Assembly (NCBI RefSeq): GCF_000150275.1
Contig: NW_002060944.1
Span: forward strand, 1,621,306-1,685,305
Source: Trichoplax adhaerens
Taxonomy: Eukaryota; Placozoa; Uniplacotomia; Trichoplacea; Trichoplacidae
Direction: 5' to 3'
DNA length: 64,000 nt
A program made the position numbers and the translations under genes. The notes beneath the pieces were generated by a model. The model made no database searches, was not told the DNA's origin, and worked only from the letters and a program-made list of their open reading frames with translations. This document shows, piece after piece, positions 1 to 13,700 of this stretch (the first letter of the stretch is position 1; each line of letters begins with the position of its first letter).

Positions 1-2443
1 GTGTATCAGTACTTTTTGCATTGCTCTCAATGCCAGTTTGTTGCTGAGGAGCACCTGAGCTAGATAACAGATTGGTTTTCATCAAGAACTATTTTACAAT
101 CTTGTAATTCATGTTCATATATTTGCATCAAGAAAATGCACAATGAGAATCCTTCGAAAGTCTATCGAGACACAAGACTAATTTTTGCCAGGGTATTCAA
201 TTATCGTTGATATGACACGATGAACGAGTCAAAATATGAATAACCTGTTCATAATAAAGTTGGTAGCAGCGTCGGTATTTGTAATAAGTGACAGTACAGT
301 AGAAAGCATAAATGGAAGACGAACAGCCTTTACGCTTTCTACAGTAATGCACACATACTTATTTAAAGATGCATTAACACTGAATGAGTACAGAATATGC
401 ATGGATAAGTGTAGACTGACTAAATGAATTTATAAGATTAAATTAAAAGAAGATTACAGTAAAATTAAAAAGAGCGATAAGAATATAGGCAATTACGCAC
501 GATGACTACCTGGTAAAATGATCTCAATTATGTCTGATTCTATCGCTATACATAAATAAAATAGATAACTTTGAAGGTAATCGTCAACGAGCATTGACAA
601 GCGCGTTGCATGAAATCAGATCAAGTCATGGTCTCTACATGAAACATTCTCATCGCTTTTGCATTGCGTGAACAGCACTTGCATACATACAGTATACAGT
701 ATGAGCATATCTGTTGTGACGGGTAGCCTTGATTTGTGCGTATACTGTATAGCTACATAACTCATATACTATAAGATGAGCGAATTTACATTTTACGGAG
801 CAATTCGTTCGATAAGATCTTTAGCGTTTGCACGTTTTGTCCAACTAAAACAGTGTGCAGAACTTAGCTCTGTCAGCTTCTTGTATTTACTTTACGGTCA
901 CTAAAATCACTAAAACGGAGATTCCAGATACTACAGTACTGTACAATACTGTACTGTAATGTATGTACTGTGCAATACCGAAAAGTACAGTACAGCCCTG
1001 TTGTCAGCAGGATCGTGTAATGTTATACTGTACACTAGTAGTTAGCGTATGAACGCGGCACATACTGTACTGTACAGTACATTCCAATTTTTCTCCTGCT
1101 CTTGTCAAAATACAAGATTTGCGAACAAGTTTTCTACAATTATAATCAACTTTAAATTTCAATCTATCACTATAAAGTATTAAACAGAATAAGATATCAC
1201 TAAGTTAGCATTTTGCAACTCAAGCAGAAAAATTTGGATAACATTCCCTGTGCAAAACTACATTAGTCAGTTGTGCTGTAGCAGATTTCGTTAATACATA
1301 TATACAGTACAGTACATAAATAAATACAGTAACTATAATTCTACGCGTTATACTGTACATCTTCCATTTTAGATTGACAAAACAAAAAATATTTCAAGTG
1401 AAACTCCCTAGCAGGAGCTTCCAATATTTTCGTTGTACCTCAATATACAACGAATGGGCAAGGGATAAAAGAGACTTACTGCTAGTGTTACAGTATTAAC
1501 TACGCGTATTAACTACATTTGTGTATTATGGTAGACGCTATCAACTGACCTTGGTCGCTTTGTATTTACTCTTAACAGCACGATTTAAATCTTCATGAAT
1601 TTTGTCCAGTAACCACAACAGAAATTCTTGAGCATCATGTTGATTAGAACCACGATACTGGCTACAATATTTACCAACCACAGCTTTAAAATCACTAGAC
1701 ATTTGTGCATCGTAGCGGCATGTCCACATCCCTTTTAATAACACAGCAATTTGCTCGGTCAATTCACCATTAGTTGTTAAATTTTTCGATTTTTTTCGAC
1801 GTTTGACGTCCATTTTATATTCGCCTAAGACAAAATATTTTGCTAATGAATCTGTATTGCATAAACACTGCACAATGGCATTCATGAAACAAGTGTTGCC
1901 ATGATTTCTCAATCCAGATACACCAGGTACTTTGCCATGGGTTAGGGAGCTAACGCTTGATTGATTTTTACTTTTACTACTACTAGTAGAGCCGCTCGAA
2001 GATTTTCTGTAATTTTCACCACATTGTGAATCATCTAGTCCATTAACATTAGCTGCGATCGTATTCGCCTGATATCCAGAAGAAATTCTGGTGACAGCTT
2101 TGACAACCTTACCGAGTAAGCTTCGTAGTGGGGTACCAAGTGACCAATTACCTTCATCTTGATTACTGCTAATACCTGTACTACTGCCATGATGACTAGT
2201 AGCACTATCGTTATCGTCTATCCTTTTACTATTAACTTGAGATTCTTGCTCGGACCGATGGTTGTAATGCTTATTAATAAAGTTTTTATCAGAAGATTTC
2301 TTAACTGTTTGTTTCTTAATACCACAAGCTACGTTATTCAACAACTGGTCGTCAACACTGGTTATGCTAATACGAGCGCGTCCTCCATGCAACTCGCCTT
2401 TTGCAACTCCAACTTCACTATTAAGCATGTTTCCTTTATTCAA
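1..2443 (-). CDS. USP31/USP43-type ubiquitin carboxyl-terminal hydrolase, 5' part
   Basis: Cysteine deubiquitinase of peptidase family C19; this window holds the amino-terminal part. Exon 1 (2443 down to 1550, 298 codons, phase 0) ends in AAG|GTCAGT. Residues 1 to about 170 are a polar, serine-rich, probably disordered leader. The catalytic Cys box GLRNHGNTCFMNAIVQCL follows, with the nucleophile near Cys185, then a QBox-like GSNQHDAQEFLLWLL. The text between them, ending in HEDLN, fits the USP31/USP43 pair better than other USPs. A possible second exon runs from 43 to the window edge (after CTCCTCAG, phase 0, reading QQTGIESNAKSTDT), so intron 1 would be about 1.5 kb; this second exon is weak. 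The His box and the rest lie outside the window. The start is the first in-frame ATG. Palindromic pentamer arrays lie in intron 1 and 480 to 700 bases upstream. Confidence 0.85.
931..1082. repeat. TACAG/CTGTA inverted pentamer array in USP intron 1
   Basis: Several runs of TACAG and CTGTA in both orientations, including ACTGTACTGTACAGTACA near 1066 to 1083. One of the few arrays found inside a gene rather than in a 5' flank, though it lies in a first intron. A smaller cluster follows at about 1300 to 1360. Confidence 0.8.
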
Positions 2444-5232
2444 TTTTAGTAGCGATCAATGTGACCAAATGTCACATTAACAACGTTGATGATCGATTAA
2501 AATAAAAAGCTGCTTGTTAATTGAGCAATAAGATAATAGGGATATTTGATGTCGTAGTTTGGGTCAACAAATAAGTAAAGTTTCAATTTTAATCTTAACG
2601 AGATTAACTAAGCTACATACGAGTACATACGAGTACATACGGTGTACAGTCAGTACTCGCGTTATCTGAAAAGAGACGACAATACTTCTTGAAAAACACT
2701 TTACAATCTTGACTATAGTTTTACAGATTTTAGATCGCTATAGCAATGCAGTCAATGCTATCAGTAAATCAGCCAACGAATGATAAAAATAACATAATTC
2801 CTAGCACATAAAAGTAAAATTTAAAGTTGAAGTTTAAATTACTTCGAACCAATGATTTACCATATAAATGTCATCTTGTAGGCATTTCGTTAAACTTGGA
2901 TTGGAGATTTTCTAAGAAACGCATTTACTGTACTGTATGCTGTACTGTATAGTACCGTATAGTGTACAGTGACAGTACAGTATTCGGTTTACGCCCGCAT
3001 CGTGAATTTTCAATACGGGCACTAGCGAGCGGAGAGTACAGTACGGTAATATGGCAAAGATGTACTGTACAGTACAGTACCGTCGATCAGAAATTTCGAC
3101 GACAAAATACTGTACAGTACAGTACAGTACAATATTATACTGTAGAGGTAAAAAACTGGGCAGCATTTTCAGATTGCATAGTAGAATACCTGGTTCTCTC
3201 TTCCAGTAATCCCTGCTGGTGTAAACTTTCCCTAAATTTTAAATTAAATTTTATTTTATCTACTGTACTTTAGTATAGATTAATCGAGAGGTCTTCTTCT
3301 AGTAGTCCATAACTGTACACTGTACAGTACAAAACGAGTCAAAATGTAGTACATAGTCTAGGTTGAAAGCGACAAGTGTTACCATTTAAGCTTCGCTAAT
3401 TTCACTATCATCTACTGCATCTAGTAGTCCATGACAAATTGAGAATATTACTGTACTCAGCTTATCTCAGTAGTACTGTACAGTGTACAAATAGTACAAC
3501 ATGCCGTACAACTAGCGTTATGTTAAAAATGTTCCATATCAATAAAATTGGAAAAAAATGTGACTTAAACTGATGTATAAATCATTGTTGAGCGGGTTGG
3601 AACCAAAGGGTTTGTTGACCCGACCCGCCCAATACTGGTACAAATACAGTGCCAACTAATTATCAACATGTAAAACTTACGGTAATATATAGCTATAATG
3701 TATGCAACATATACACATTTATTTTCTGCAAAACATATCGAGACTTAGTAAACACACTGTACAGTATTAAAATTCCGAAGCGATATTTTACAAACTATGG
3801 TAATACGGTCGTGTTTATTTATGCTCTATCGACACAACAATGCACTACAGAAATAGTTTCACAGAATTATACTATTCTTTATTTACACAGTACTGTGTAC
3901 GAGTATGCGCTAAAATCATGATTTGGCCTCCTAAAACTGCCCATATACTATATACTATAAAACTTTTCCATCGATTTACTGTATTGTAGAATTTCAGTTA
4001 TGTATTTGCTCTCATTTTTTGCTTTTAGAAACTCAAACGTTCCAACCGCGCAACTAGGTACTATCTAATACTGTAGATAGCTTTTGTCCTTTTGCTCCTT
4101 AACTATATTAACTGACTCCTGAACTCTACACTAGTGCAACAGTGAAACACCGTACGCAGTTCCAAGCGGCTTTGATGCCAGGATTCGTTGAATAAACTTG
4201 TACGCAAAAAAAGGATTCTTTTAATTTAGTACCGTGTGGATTTTGGTATCTTTTAATAGTGCGTTTACGCAAAGCTAATGATATTCACCTTTACGTTTAT
4301 ATCTGATAATTCTTAAAATCATCTGATTGAATATTATGAAAAATATACTTCAACAGTAGTCAAGAGATTTTAAAAATCCTAAACTTACAAGTGGTGCGTC
4401 TATAATAAAGCATTAGTTCCGTTTATTAATTAATTATAACAATTTTACAATCAGGGTTGAACTAAAAGGTTTAATAAATTCACTAAGATTTGTAAATTAG
4501 TAGTACGGTGCGTGGAAATCTTTTCCTTGAAGTAAAACAAACTATGCAACTTCGTCTGAACTAACTAGTTAGTTAAATAGCAAAAATGGAGTCTGCATTG
4601 TACTTCAAAGCGAGTTCTATTACTTCTAAAAACTTTATCAGATATTACTAACTGTAAACTATGCGTAGGCAAATCGTTTACTCTTCGATATATGGACAAG
4701 AATTATTTTTAAGTAATCACGTCATTCGAGGAAGTGGAGCATAACTTTATTTTCGTTCAAATGCGCTATAGTTTCACCGTGTCTATCATTGTATAGCATA
4801 ACAAATTAAATTTTGTTCTCGTAGCGTTGATTAATATCAACCATACATGAAGGCTACACTTGTAAGTGCGCAGATATCAAAACGATTGGGTGTAGAAATT
4901 TCATATTTGATCATACAACTCGAAAGTTGAGTTTTTGTAACTATGTATAGTTGGATATTCTAGATAGCATACTATCACATGTCGGCAATTAAAGATTCCT
5001 AATTATGATCATACAGTAGCAAAGTATAACCAATATCTCCATGACGCTTATATTGGTCCACAATAATATAATCTGATATAGAAATTATCTGAGCTGATGG
5101 AACATGAACTATAATTTGATTGAAATTCCCAGATTTGATTATAATCGCAACTCTTTTAGCCCTACATGATATGTATTTATAGGAGCGAATTCTTAGTCGC
5201 AGTCACCTGATTTGGTTGCATTAGCAATTTAT
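2444..5232. other. Intergenic region between USP start and LCMT1 end
   Basis: No convincing exons on either strand. It carries the upstream flank of the USP gene, a dense palindromic pentamer array (2926 to 3146), smaller copies near 3310 and 3475, and two copies of a short TAGTAGTCCAT tag (about 3301 and 3422). The open frames across 2912 to 3273 are products of the repeat. From about 4000 to 5232 nothing is seen beyond AT-rich DNA. Confidence 0.6.
2926..3146. repeat. TACAG/CTGTA inverted pentamer array upstream of USP gene
   Basis: Multiple inverted pentamer runs, such as CTGTACAGTACAGTACCG and CTGTACAGTACAGTACAGTA, separated by short unique spacers. Sits 480 to 700 bases upstream of the USP start codon. 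Confidence 0.85.
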
Positions 5233-7496
5233 TTAATTAATTAAAGAACTGAGATAGTTACCTAAGCCAGTCGAATCTTTGATCGCCCAACTTAAACAGT
5301 AATGCTTTAGAAGCTGCACCAAGAGATCAGTTTCATCTAAGAATTCTATTTTTTCGATTCTAGAAGTAAAAATTCGTATATAAGCATTTTCTCAGGTAAC
5401 CCATGTATAGTTTAAAGTTATAATTTATAATTTCCTATAGATGAATACACGTTTACCGTTCGATCTCTTCTCTAGGTAACAGTTGATATACTTCAGACAT
5501 CAGTAAAGCATACGCATATGTCCACCCAGCATTATAGTACCGTTCCGTCTGCCAAAATAAAATTGAGTATTTAAAATATATATATATACATAATAGTCCC
5601 TACAAGGTTGCAATTCTATATAAATCATGATCACCAGAACTCGCTACGAATATTTAGTTTCTTAAAATACCTGGGATTGTAAAGTTGGACAAGCAGCCAC
5701 ACCCTTTAGTTCACAACCCCTTGCCTGGTCATTGTATTTTAAACATATCAGTATATAAAGTCCTTCAATTACAATACCTTAGTTCAAATGAGTTGTAACA
5801 ATTTATTTGCCATAACAAAACTTTCAATTTAAACAGCATACTCGCAAATTTTGTAACATGACTTCGCCAAATCGATCGTTTAAGTTTACCTGTAGAGTGC
5901 AATTAACAGAGATTAAGCAACTATTAATTTATTGGACAGATAATCATGCTACCCAACCGGCTCATAATTGATGAATACTGCATCTAGAAAACGCCTTCCC
6001 ATCCAATTAATAATTTCTTCACTTTTATCTGGTGCCATATAAACTAAAACACACTCCGTAATGCAGATTGTCGGCAAGCTAAAAATAGATTATCAAACAG
6101 ATTTTGCTGATAATACCATGGTTCACTATCAAGTTGCTATTTGTATTCAAACCTCTCAAAACACTTGCGGTATATCTTAAATTCTTTAAACAAAGTCAGT
6201 ATACCTGTAATCGATTCCAATTTCGTTTAGTCGTTGTTCAAGAATATTAATATAGCGTAGATCACAAGGTATTAAATTATAGTTTTTGGAACGTACGGCA
6301 TCGTTTCCTGATAACCCGAAAATAAAATCTTTAGTATTATCAGCAAGGTGAGAAAGAGTTCAGGTATAAGTATAAAACTTTGTAGTAATATAGACATAAC
6401 TGCGTAGCTATCAACTTAGAGGAAATCGCTTGCCAACAAAAAAGTTATTAGAGTATTGCAGAGATTACCGATTTCAGAATCTTCGCTGAGAGCTTGATGT
6501 AAAGGTTTTCTGGCCCTTTCAAGAGGGAAATTACAATAACAATATAATTAATCAATTTTAAGCTAAGAATAGACTAAAATTCAATAATATGATAATTGAT
6601 ATCAAGATCTTGATTTGTTTATGTTGCATAACGCTTTATATTCATACTTGATGTAGGCACACTTTGCTGCAGTTACTTCCGCAAAGTCCACTTCGATGTA
6701 ATTCAACGGTAGATTGTCTTCTTCCTGAATATTTATAGCGCAAAAGTGACAATTAAAAAAATTTCCTAAGTACTCTCGATGAATTTAAGCATTACAGCTG
6801 GACTATATATGAAATTATCACCTGGAGATTCCAAAAATTGGTATCGAAACCTGCTCCAAGGCTGATGACCTGGCAATTATTTGCAGTAGTCTTCAGGAAC
6901 ATCCTGAGTAAATCTCCTACGGCTTTTACTCTAGCATAATACCCTATATTTAAACGATATTATGTTACCAATCAATCTACATGGACACAGAAACGTCATC
7001 AGTGCAAATACGGATTACCGCACCAGTGAGTCTAATAAGTACTGATTATTGACTGCATAAAAAATTTGTGAAACAACAAATATGTACCACGATTAATCTC
7101 TGGTGTTTTTCTCGAACGATTGCGAGACATCAGGTTGACGAACCTATCCTTCCAATAACCGAGTTGAACTGCGAAGCTTTATTTTTTTATTAGCATACAA
7201 ATAAAAAATCAGTCGATTAAATTAAGTTATAATCAACGGTAAATTAAATTGAATTAAAATTAAGTTCTAATACAATAACCCTATCTATCGTACATTTTAC
7301 GAATCAACTAATACATGTATGTTGCGGTATCATGGTATCATGCACTGTTTTAAAAATGAACTACGAAGAATAGATGTCAATTATATGAAACTTATACATA
7401 ATCTTGCATAAGAGTAGGGTATGTATCCATTAATCAATACCTCTTGCACATTGTAGCATCGTCATTTGTTGCTCGAACAGCTTGATCGTCAGACAT
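5233..7496 (-). CDS. LCMT1: Leucine carboxyl methyltransferase 1
   Basis: Methylates the carboxyl-terminal leucine of the PP2A catalytic subunit, using S-adenosylmethionine, and so governs holoenzyme assembly. Eleven exons with matching phases give 309 residues: 7496-7441, 7176-7088, 6943-6822, 6724-6648, 6509-6469, 6307-6205, 6078-5958, 5889-5842, 5724-5671, 5548-5457, 5359-5233. Landmarks in order: RATNDDATMCKS, GYWKD, TPEINRGYYARVKAV, the SAM-binding loop VISLGAGFDT, NYIEVDF, ITECVLVYM, NLNDRFGEVMLQNLR, and a carboxyl end IEFLDETDLLVQLLKHYCLS. Each aligns in order with animal LCMT1, and the length is close to the usual 330 or so. All introns are GT..AG and the summed coding length (930) is a multiple of three. 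It is divergent from the MXRA7-like gene, with a large palindromic array between them. Confidence 0.93.
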
Positions 7497-7744
7497 TTGT
7501 ATTATTGGATATCCAGTATGGTATAAAAATTAGGAATGCATACAGTAGTATGCAATCTTGCACAGTCTAGTCTGTATGCTCTATAATGATGCTTATAGCA
7601 CCCGTTTTAAAATTTCATAGCCGCCATAGTTTACTCCTCTAACTGTAAGTAAACTTAATCAAAACATTCGCTGTCGTGTTCAGCGCAAACTTTCTTAGTC
7701 GATCGGGGACTTCTAAAAATTATAGTCACTGCTTTTAGTTTGAC

Positions 7745-8046
7745 TACAGTACTGTACTGTACCCATTAAATCATTGATTCGTATCACTGTACTGTACAGT
7801 ATAGTATAGTAGTGCAGGAAGGACTGTACAGTGTACAGTGTACAGTACAGTACAGTACAGGTACAGTACAGTACAGTACAATGGCACAGGCTTGCGGTAC
7901 TGTACTGTACTGTACTGTACTGTACCTTGCTATAAACTGTACTGTACTGTAGTGACCAGAGAAATTCATGGTAATGTACTGTACTAAGACCTGAGGAAGG
8001 TTCGGTTCAAACCATTATGTACAGTACAGTATGTCTGTACTGTATG
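7745..8046. repeat. Long inverted TACAG/CTGTA array able to form a hairpin
   Basis: Left arm of repeated TACAG (7841 to 7880), a unique loop of about 16 bases (7881 to 7896) and a right arm of repeated CTGTA (7897 to 7926). The arms allow at least 20 paired bases in a row. Further inverted runs flank it on both sides. It lies 250 to 550 bases upstream of the LCMT1 start. Confidence 0.9.
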
Positions 8047-8742
8047 CTACTGACTGTGAACTGTTTGTTATTCGTACTGTCCTCGGCCAAAGACTCCAAA
8101 GTGCTATTTAGTTCAACGTTAAATAAATATAATTTAATGTAAATTTTGGGCTAAATATTCTGCTATCATATCTAGCATTCTTAACTTTAAAATTATGTAA
8201 AATTTGCTCCTTAATTAATTACATACATTATAGACCATTTTGATGTCGATGTGACATGTTTGATATATAAAAATCGTATTATTGCATCCTATTCCTATAG
8301 TATTATTATACATTGCATTGCCTGTATGAGACAGAATCCTAATTTAGTTCCATGGAAAGAGTGTTACTAAAATTACATTCCGGTTTTCCCTTTCTTACCG
8401 TAACTGTGGATTGAAGAGGACAGATTCTATAGATTCTATCATAGATTCTACTGTACTAAATACTGTACATACGAGTATATGAGTGAAAAATAGCGAAGCC
8501 ATTCAAGAATCTTGATGTTTGACACTGTAATGTTATAAAATTTGGAACATAAAAGTGTACTATTGCAGTAAATATAAGTTCTTACCTTCACCATTAGTGT
8601 TTTAAAATCATCAAAGCACTAATAAAAATTCATTGATGCGTGCATTGTCATTATAAATTCTGTACCGTGCGGTATTGTTCCTGTACATAACAATGTTTAC
8701 TATAATAATCACGGTAGAATCTTGTATTGTACGATTGCAAAG

Positions 8743-8767
8743 TATATATATATATATATATATATAT
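8743..8767. repeat. TA dinucleotide microsatellite
   Basis: About twelve uninterrupted TA units, 155 bases upstream of the MXRA7-like start codon. Confidence 0.9.
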
Positions 8768-8922
8768 CTCTTCTTCTTTTCCAGTAGTCACTGGCATGGC
8801 AAAGTACTGCCAAAAACAAAGTTGTTCATACGTAGTGTTAAAATAAAAATTAAATTTACTGTATAAGAGTACATTTACGCCAAGTGTCACCAGCGTGAGA
8901 TTCGACTTGTAATAATTATAAC

Positions 8923-10708
8923 ATGGATTTAGACACTTTAATAGCATGTATCCAGCGAAACTATTACCTACTTCTAAGTGCTATGATCGCAGCTATCTGC
9001 ATGATTGCCAGTTGGTTGTATCTATTAAGGCAGAACTATAAAAATAACGAAATTGAAAAGACTGATGAAGATACGGTAAGTAAAAATTATTAACCATAGC
9101 CAAAAGATGCGCATCACACAATAGGACTCCGAGAATAGCGATATACGTATACTCCAATATTATAAAATTGTACTCAAATTTAAATTACTGTACTCCACAG
9201 TACTAACAATGACAGTCTATTTAATTTTTGACCTTAATCCCGTAGATGATTTATGATGGTAAAATCGCGTCAAAAAATTTTTCCACAGACTTCAGCTTGC
9301 ACTGCAATATTCGCCAATGCTGTTCCAACCTCAAGTTTAGTTGTATTTGACTTTATACTGTTTTAATATACGAATACTATAATACTATTTAAAACTGAAA
9401 GTGGTTCAAGTGTATGTATATTGTATACTTGTACTGTACATCGCCTACACAAATTTATCACTCGTGCCTTGTTCCTCCGGTCGACATTTAGCCCTATAAT
9501 CGATACAATTGTTAGTAATGGATTATAGTTTCAAATTAGACATATACCGTATACGTACTATTCGAATTCACTTCACAGTAAAGACCCAAAACAGGTTAGG
9601 GTTTATAACCTGCGATTTGAGTACGAGTATATCAGATAATGTACCTAAACGATGCATCGTACACAGTGATCGTCTGATGTACTGTATCCCCTACTTTATC
9701 AAAGTAATCAATGAAATGGATTATTGACGGCTCCATAAGTTACCAAAATTTATTAATACAGTCATGTAATTGACTGAATGAGCCTGGAATTAAGTTCCCA
9801 TTAGCGTGATTCTTTTATGCATATATCGCATCACAATTGACACGTATACAATTTAGCCTTATAACTTACGTACCTCCATTAAACTAGTTGATACATAGAG
9901 TCTCAATTTGGTACTAGTTCAGAATGTACAATAGTACGGACTTGTCTTTTTTTCGAGTAGTCCCTCCCTGACAATAGTAACTAACTACCGCTTACTAATA
10001 TACGATCCGTAATTGCTACCTTTAAACCGACTTATGATGATTATGATACTAAATTATTTGTTTCATTACTTTTGCCACCAATTCTAATGGCATTCTCGAT
10101 ATCAAACATACCGTTATTGATACGAAATTAGCCAAAGTTTTCGGAAGAAGATAAACAAGTGGATTGTATACTAAAAAATGAAATCGATAAAGTAAAGATT
10201 GCCGAAGATATGTACCAGCGCATACAGCGCAAAGTTAAATCGACTAGGTTGCAAACAGCGGACATCGAAAAGGAAATGACTGAAGATGAGCGACTTGAGG
10301 AGCGAACGTAAGTTCGAATATCGCCTGTAACTACTGAAAGATAACATTAAGTATATTTGTATTATCATACAGAATCAAACATTAGCAGTATGCTTACAAT
10401 TTAAATGTACAAGTCTAAAACCTTCTATAGTACATAAGTAGTAGTATTCTTAACAATCAAAATATATATATAATACCACTAGAATATCGATAACGTGAAA
10501 GCACGCCTAAAATCGTAATCAAAGAATGCACGCTTTCTAGACAAAAATTTTTGATACAGAATGATGAATTTAATTGAACGGCATTAGGGTGAAGCAAAAA
10601 CAATTACAAGACATATTCCAGTTAATGAATGAAAAGAAAGAAGTATTTGGAATTCAATCACTGGAAGATATGAAATCACAAATGAGTTTGTATGAAGGCA
10701 ATATCTGA
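8923..10708 (+). CDS. MXRA7-like single-pass membrane protein
   Basis: Three exons (8923-9075, 10132-10307, 10588-10708) join in phase to 149 residues. Residues about 14 to 36 (YYLLLSAMIAAICMIASWLY) form one hydrophobic segment near the amino end. A charged helical linker follows, then a conserved tail: MTEDERLEERTVKQKQLQDI, next FQLMNEKKEVFG, and SLEDMKSQMSLYEG. The tail matches the carboxyl end of matrix-remodelling-associated protein 7 (MTKEELEEEQRV, IFKLMKDNKETFG in the human protein as I recall it). The human protein has a longer acidic linker. The biochemical role is poorly known; a type III or signal-anchor protein with a cytoplasmic tail is inferred. AATAAA occurs at 10818, a possible polyadenylation signal. 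Introns are GTAAGT-type and the coding length is 450. Confidence 0.8.
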
Positions 10709-13700
10709 TATCCAATTTCTTCATTTTAACTATTATAAACAATTGCAATTACTTTTAATCATAGTCCCCTTCGAGTTATTTAACGAATGTATTCCTTCAG
10801 TAGTACTATGGCATTGCAATAAAACTGCATACACCGCTCCTAATTATTAATTCAAATGTGCAAGTACGCATACGCGTACAACGCAATTATATGGCATTCA
10901 GATGCAAAAGTTTACTACTCTGAATAAAGATTAATTGCGACTTTATCTATTAAAAATTTCAAATTAAAATGATATTAAGCCATAATAATTTACTAACAAA
11001 CTGCGTAATTATCGAGTGTTTTATCCTTGACTAAATATTCAAATTAAATTATGTATAAGGCTGTAATGCCTGCTTTGTAAATGAACTGTAAAATCATCGA
11101 AATTTTTTATCTCCTGAATCGCAATGCAATGTAGATAATTTCATCAATTCTCTTCTTATAGCCCTTATGTAATAAACTTGATAGGACATTGTCAAGAATA
11201 GTACAAAAAGATACGAAATGTCTCTTAAGACTTTAAATTCTAAACTGCATTGCGCCGTAGTGAGACTCCTTAATAGTGTCTGACTACTTTATTTGCTATT
11301 GATTAATTATTATCTGTGGGAATATTCTATTCCGTTGCTGTAAGAAATTTAAATTAATTTCAGCTTTATGAGTACTGTACTCTAAGCCAATTATTATGGC
11401 TAAGAAACCCTGACATGTCACTTGTAATCGTTCCTCACGACTTTGTTCATGATTATTCTTTATATCACTTCATTATTGTTAATTTACCAACGTCTATAAA
11501 TGTTACCACTTCAGCTACTCGAATAAAGTACCTGTCACGATTATTTACGATATATTATAATTATTAATGCAATCAGATAGTTAAGAGATTTTAGGCTGCA
11601 AATGGATTTATATCGATATACGTAAGACACTGTTAATACTAAGAATTTTATGTTATCTAGAAATTTATTTTAATACCATTGGCGAATTACTTGCTTAATA
11701 TCAAATACAATAACTCTTACTGCCCTTAACGTCTACTTGAATATCTTCTACCGATGTTTAAAGGACTTAGATCAAAATGTGTTCGTATACCTTAACTGAT
11801 TTTTTATATCATATACAGTAGTAAGAATGCATCAAGGACTAAAGAAGGGCTTGAAATAATGCCTACTGCAGTTCATTATTTGTTAGCAAATAGATATGAT
11901 CTGAAATCGATCAGTACCTGTCATAAATTTTTTCAGCTAGTAATACAGAAGACTTTAATCAAAGTAAATTTCGGTATACTATAAAATTTTTCTATAATGT
12001 TCGTATCGTTATGCATTTTTCGTGTCTTAAAGTAGGAAGAAATAAGCTAAGCTATTTCCTGGCAAATACAAGAGTTGATCAGAATTAAGATTGGTTTCTT
12101 ATTCTGAGTCAGTTACAACATAAAATTTTATACGTCAGCTACCGCGTGATCTCAGACCTTAACAGAAAATTCTGAAGTTCTTTCTCAACACGTTTTGTAT
12201 AATAAGACAACCAGCATCGCAGAAAAAGCTGATCACGCAAGCTAAGCAGTGTACGCGTATATTGTATGTACCCATATAAGATGCGGGAGTAAACCACATT
12301 ATTTTAGCGATACATATTTCTGTTTCTTAAATGCGTAGCATTTAGTTGTGATAATACTCTTAATTTGAAGAATGCGTGTACTGTTTTTACTTACGGCAAA
12401 ACATCACAATGAAACTTTTTTCTTTATATCGTTATATTTGTTGCGGCCATCTTCCGGTTACTACTGTGCGCCAGAACGTATTTGGCAAAGTATCACTTAT
12501 AATTATTAATGACGTAGAATGTTAGTAAAATTAAAATTTTAAGTTCTTAAGTGGTTTCCAATCACTTCCAAAATTACGACGAATAACTATTTCCGACCTC
12601 CACGGATACTGTGCTGTAACTTTGGTATGACAACAATTGTAAACTACTACAACATACTACCAACAACCTGGGTCAAGTGAAAAATAATTTTACTGATTAT
12701 GATAGTGCACATCAAGAAATATCCTTTGGTAACAGAATAGAATAGCTTATTTAAGTAGGCCTCTCTAAAGCATAGTTTTTATTAAATACTTTCCATAATT
12801 TTACTGTATGAGTTTAGCTGCTACAAAACAAACGGTAAATGATCAGCTATCGATCTAGAGTCGTATACAGCGCTATACAACCAGACATCGTCAAAATCTC
12901 CCTTAAATAACAAATGCATGAAAATCAGCCAAAGGCTTCGTATCCTACCAAATTATCTAACAGATTTAAACTATACTCTCATTTACAGACGTCAAATATA
13001 TTGACAAAAATCATTGCATCGACAGTGATAGCAAAATTTTCTGATGCAGATATTATACCTTCTAAAGCTGCACGCACTTTACTACTAGATTATTAGTGTC
13101 AAGAACAGTGAAATCATAATATATATAAACTGCTAGTGAAATTAACAAAAATTTAATGCCTCACAGTGCAGTAAAAAATGTTAAATTATTATTAATCAAA
13201 ACTAGACATCTTCTCATAAACTGTAGTATATTAAAAATAATATATAAAAAACTAAGAAACATTACTGCCTTATAAGTAATATACACTCATGACTGAAATA
13301 AGCGCAGAATGCCAGTTGTACACTATAGCAGAACACTGAATGGCATATTACAAATTTTAGGATAGGAAGCAATAAGATTTCTCTTAGCAAGTAAAAAATT
13401 TAAAGAAATAATTTGCTGTGCCTCCTACATCACCAACTGTGTTTACATTAGACTATTAATTAATATTAATCAAATATGAAATAAAATGTTAAGTAAGAAT
13501 TTCATAATTCTATATAATAGATACGACATATTTATACGTATATACCACATTTCCGTGGTATAATCATCAATGAGTGCGAAGATGGCAGGAAGGCAAGCTT
13601 CTTAGGCTAAGGCAATGATGTAGCACTCACCCAAAGTAAATCCTGCTTTTACAGCACGCCATACTACTTTGCCCGGAGCTTAGTCAACGTAATTCTCAAC

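Larger units (their letters stand above)
7497..8922. promoter_or_regulatory. Divergent intergenic region between LCMT1 and MXRA7-like gene
   Basis: About 1.4 kb between two start codons pointing away from each other, so it should hold both promoters. It contains the strongest inverted pentamer array of the window (7745 to 8046), a TA dinucleotide run (8743 to 8767) and a TAGTCAC variant of the TAGTAGTCC tag near 8784. No TATA box can be assigned with confidence. Confidence 0.5.

Noticed and set aside
236-427. 63-codon frame within USP intron 1
   Set aside because: No homology and no splice sites; lies between the two USP exons on the other strand.
2912-3273. Overlapping open frames on both strands
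   Set aside because: They run through the TACAG/CTGTA array; the peptides are repeats of TVQYS or YCTVQ type, as expected from any pentamer lacking stops.
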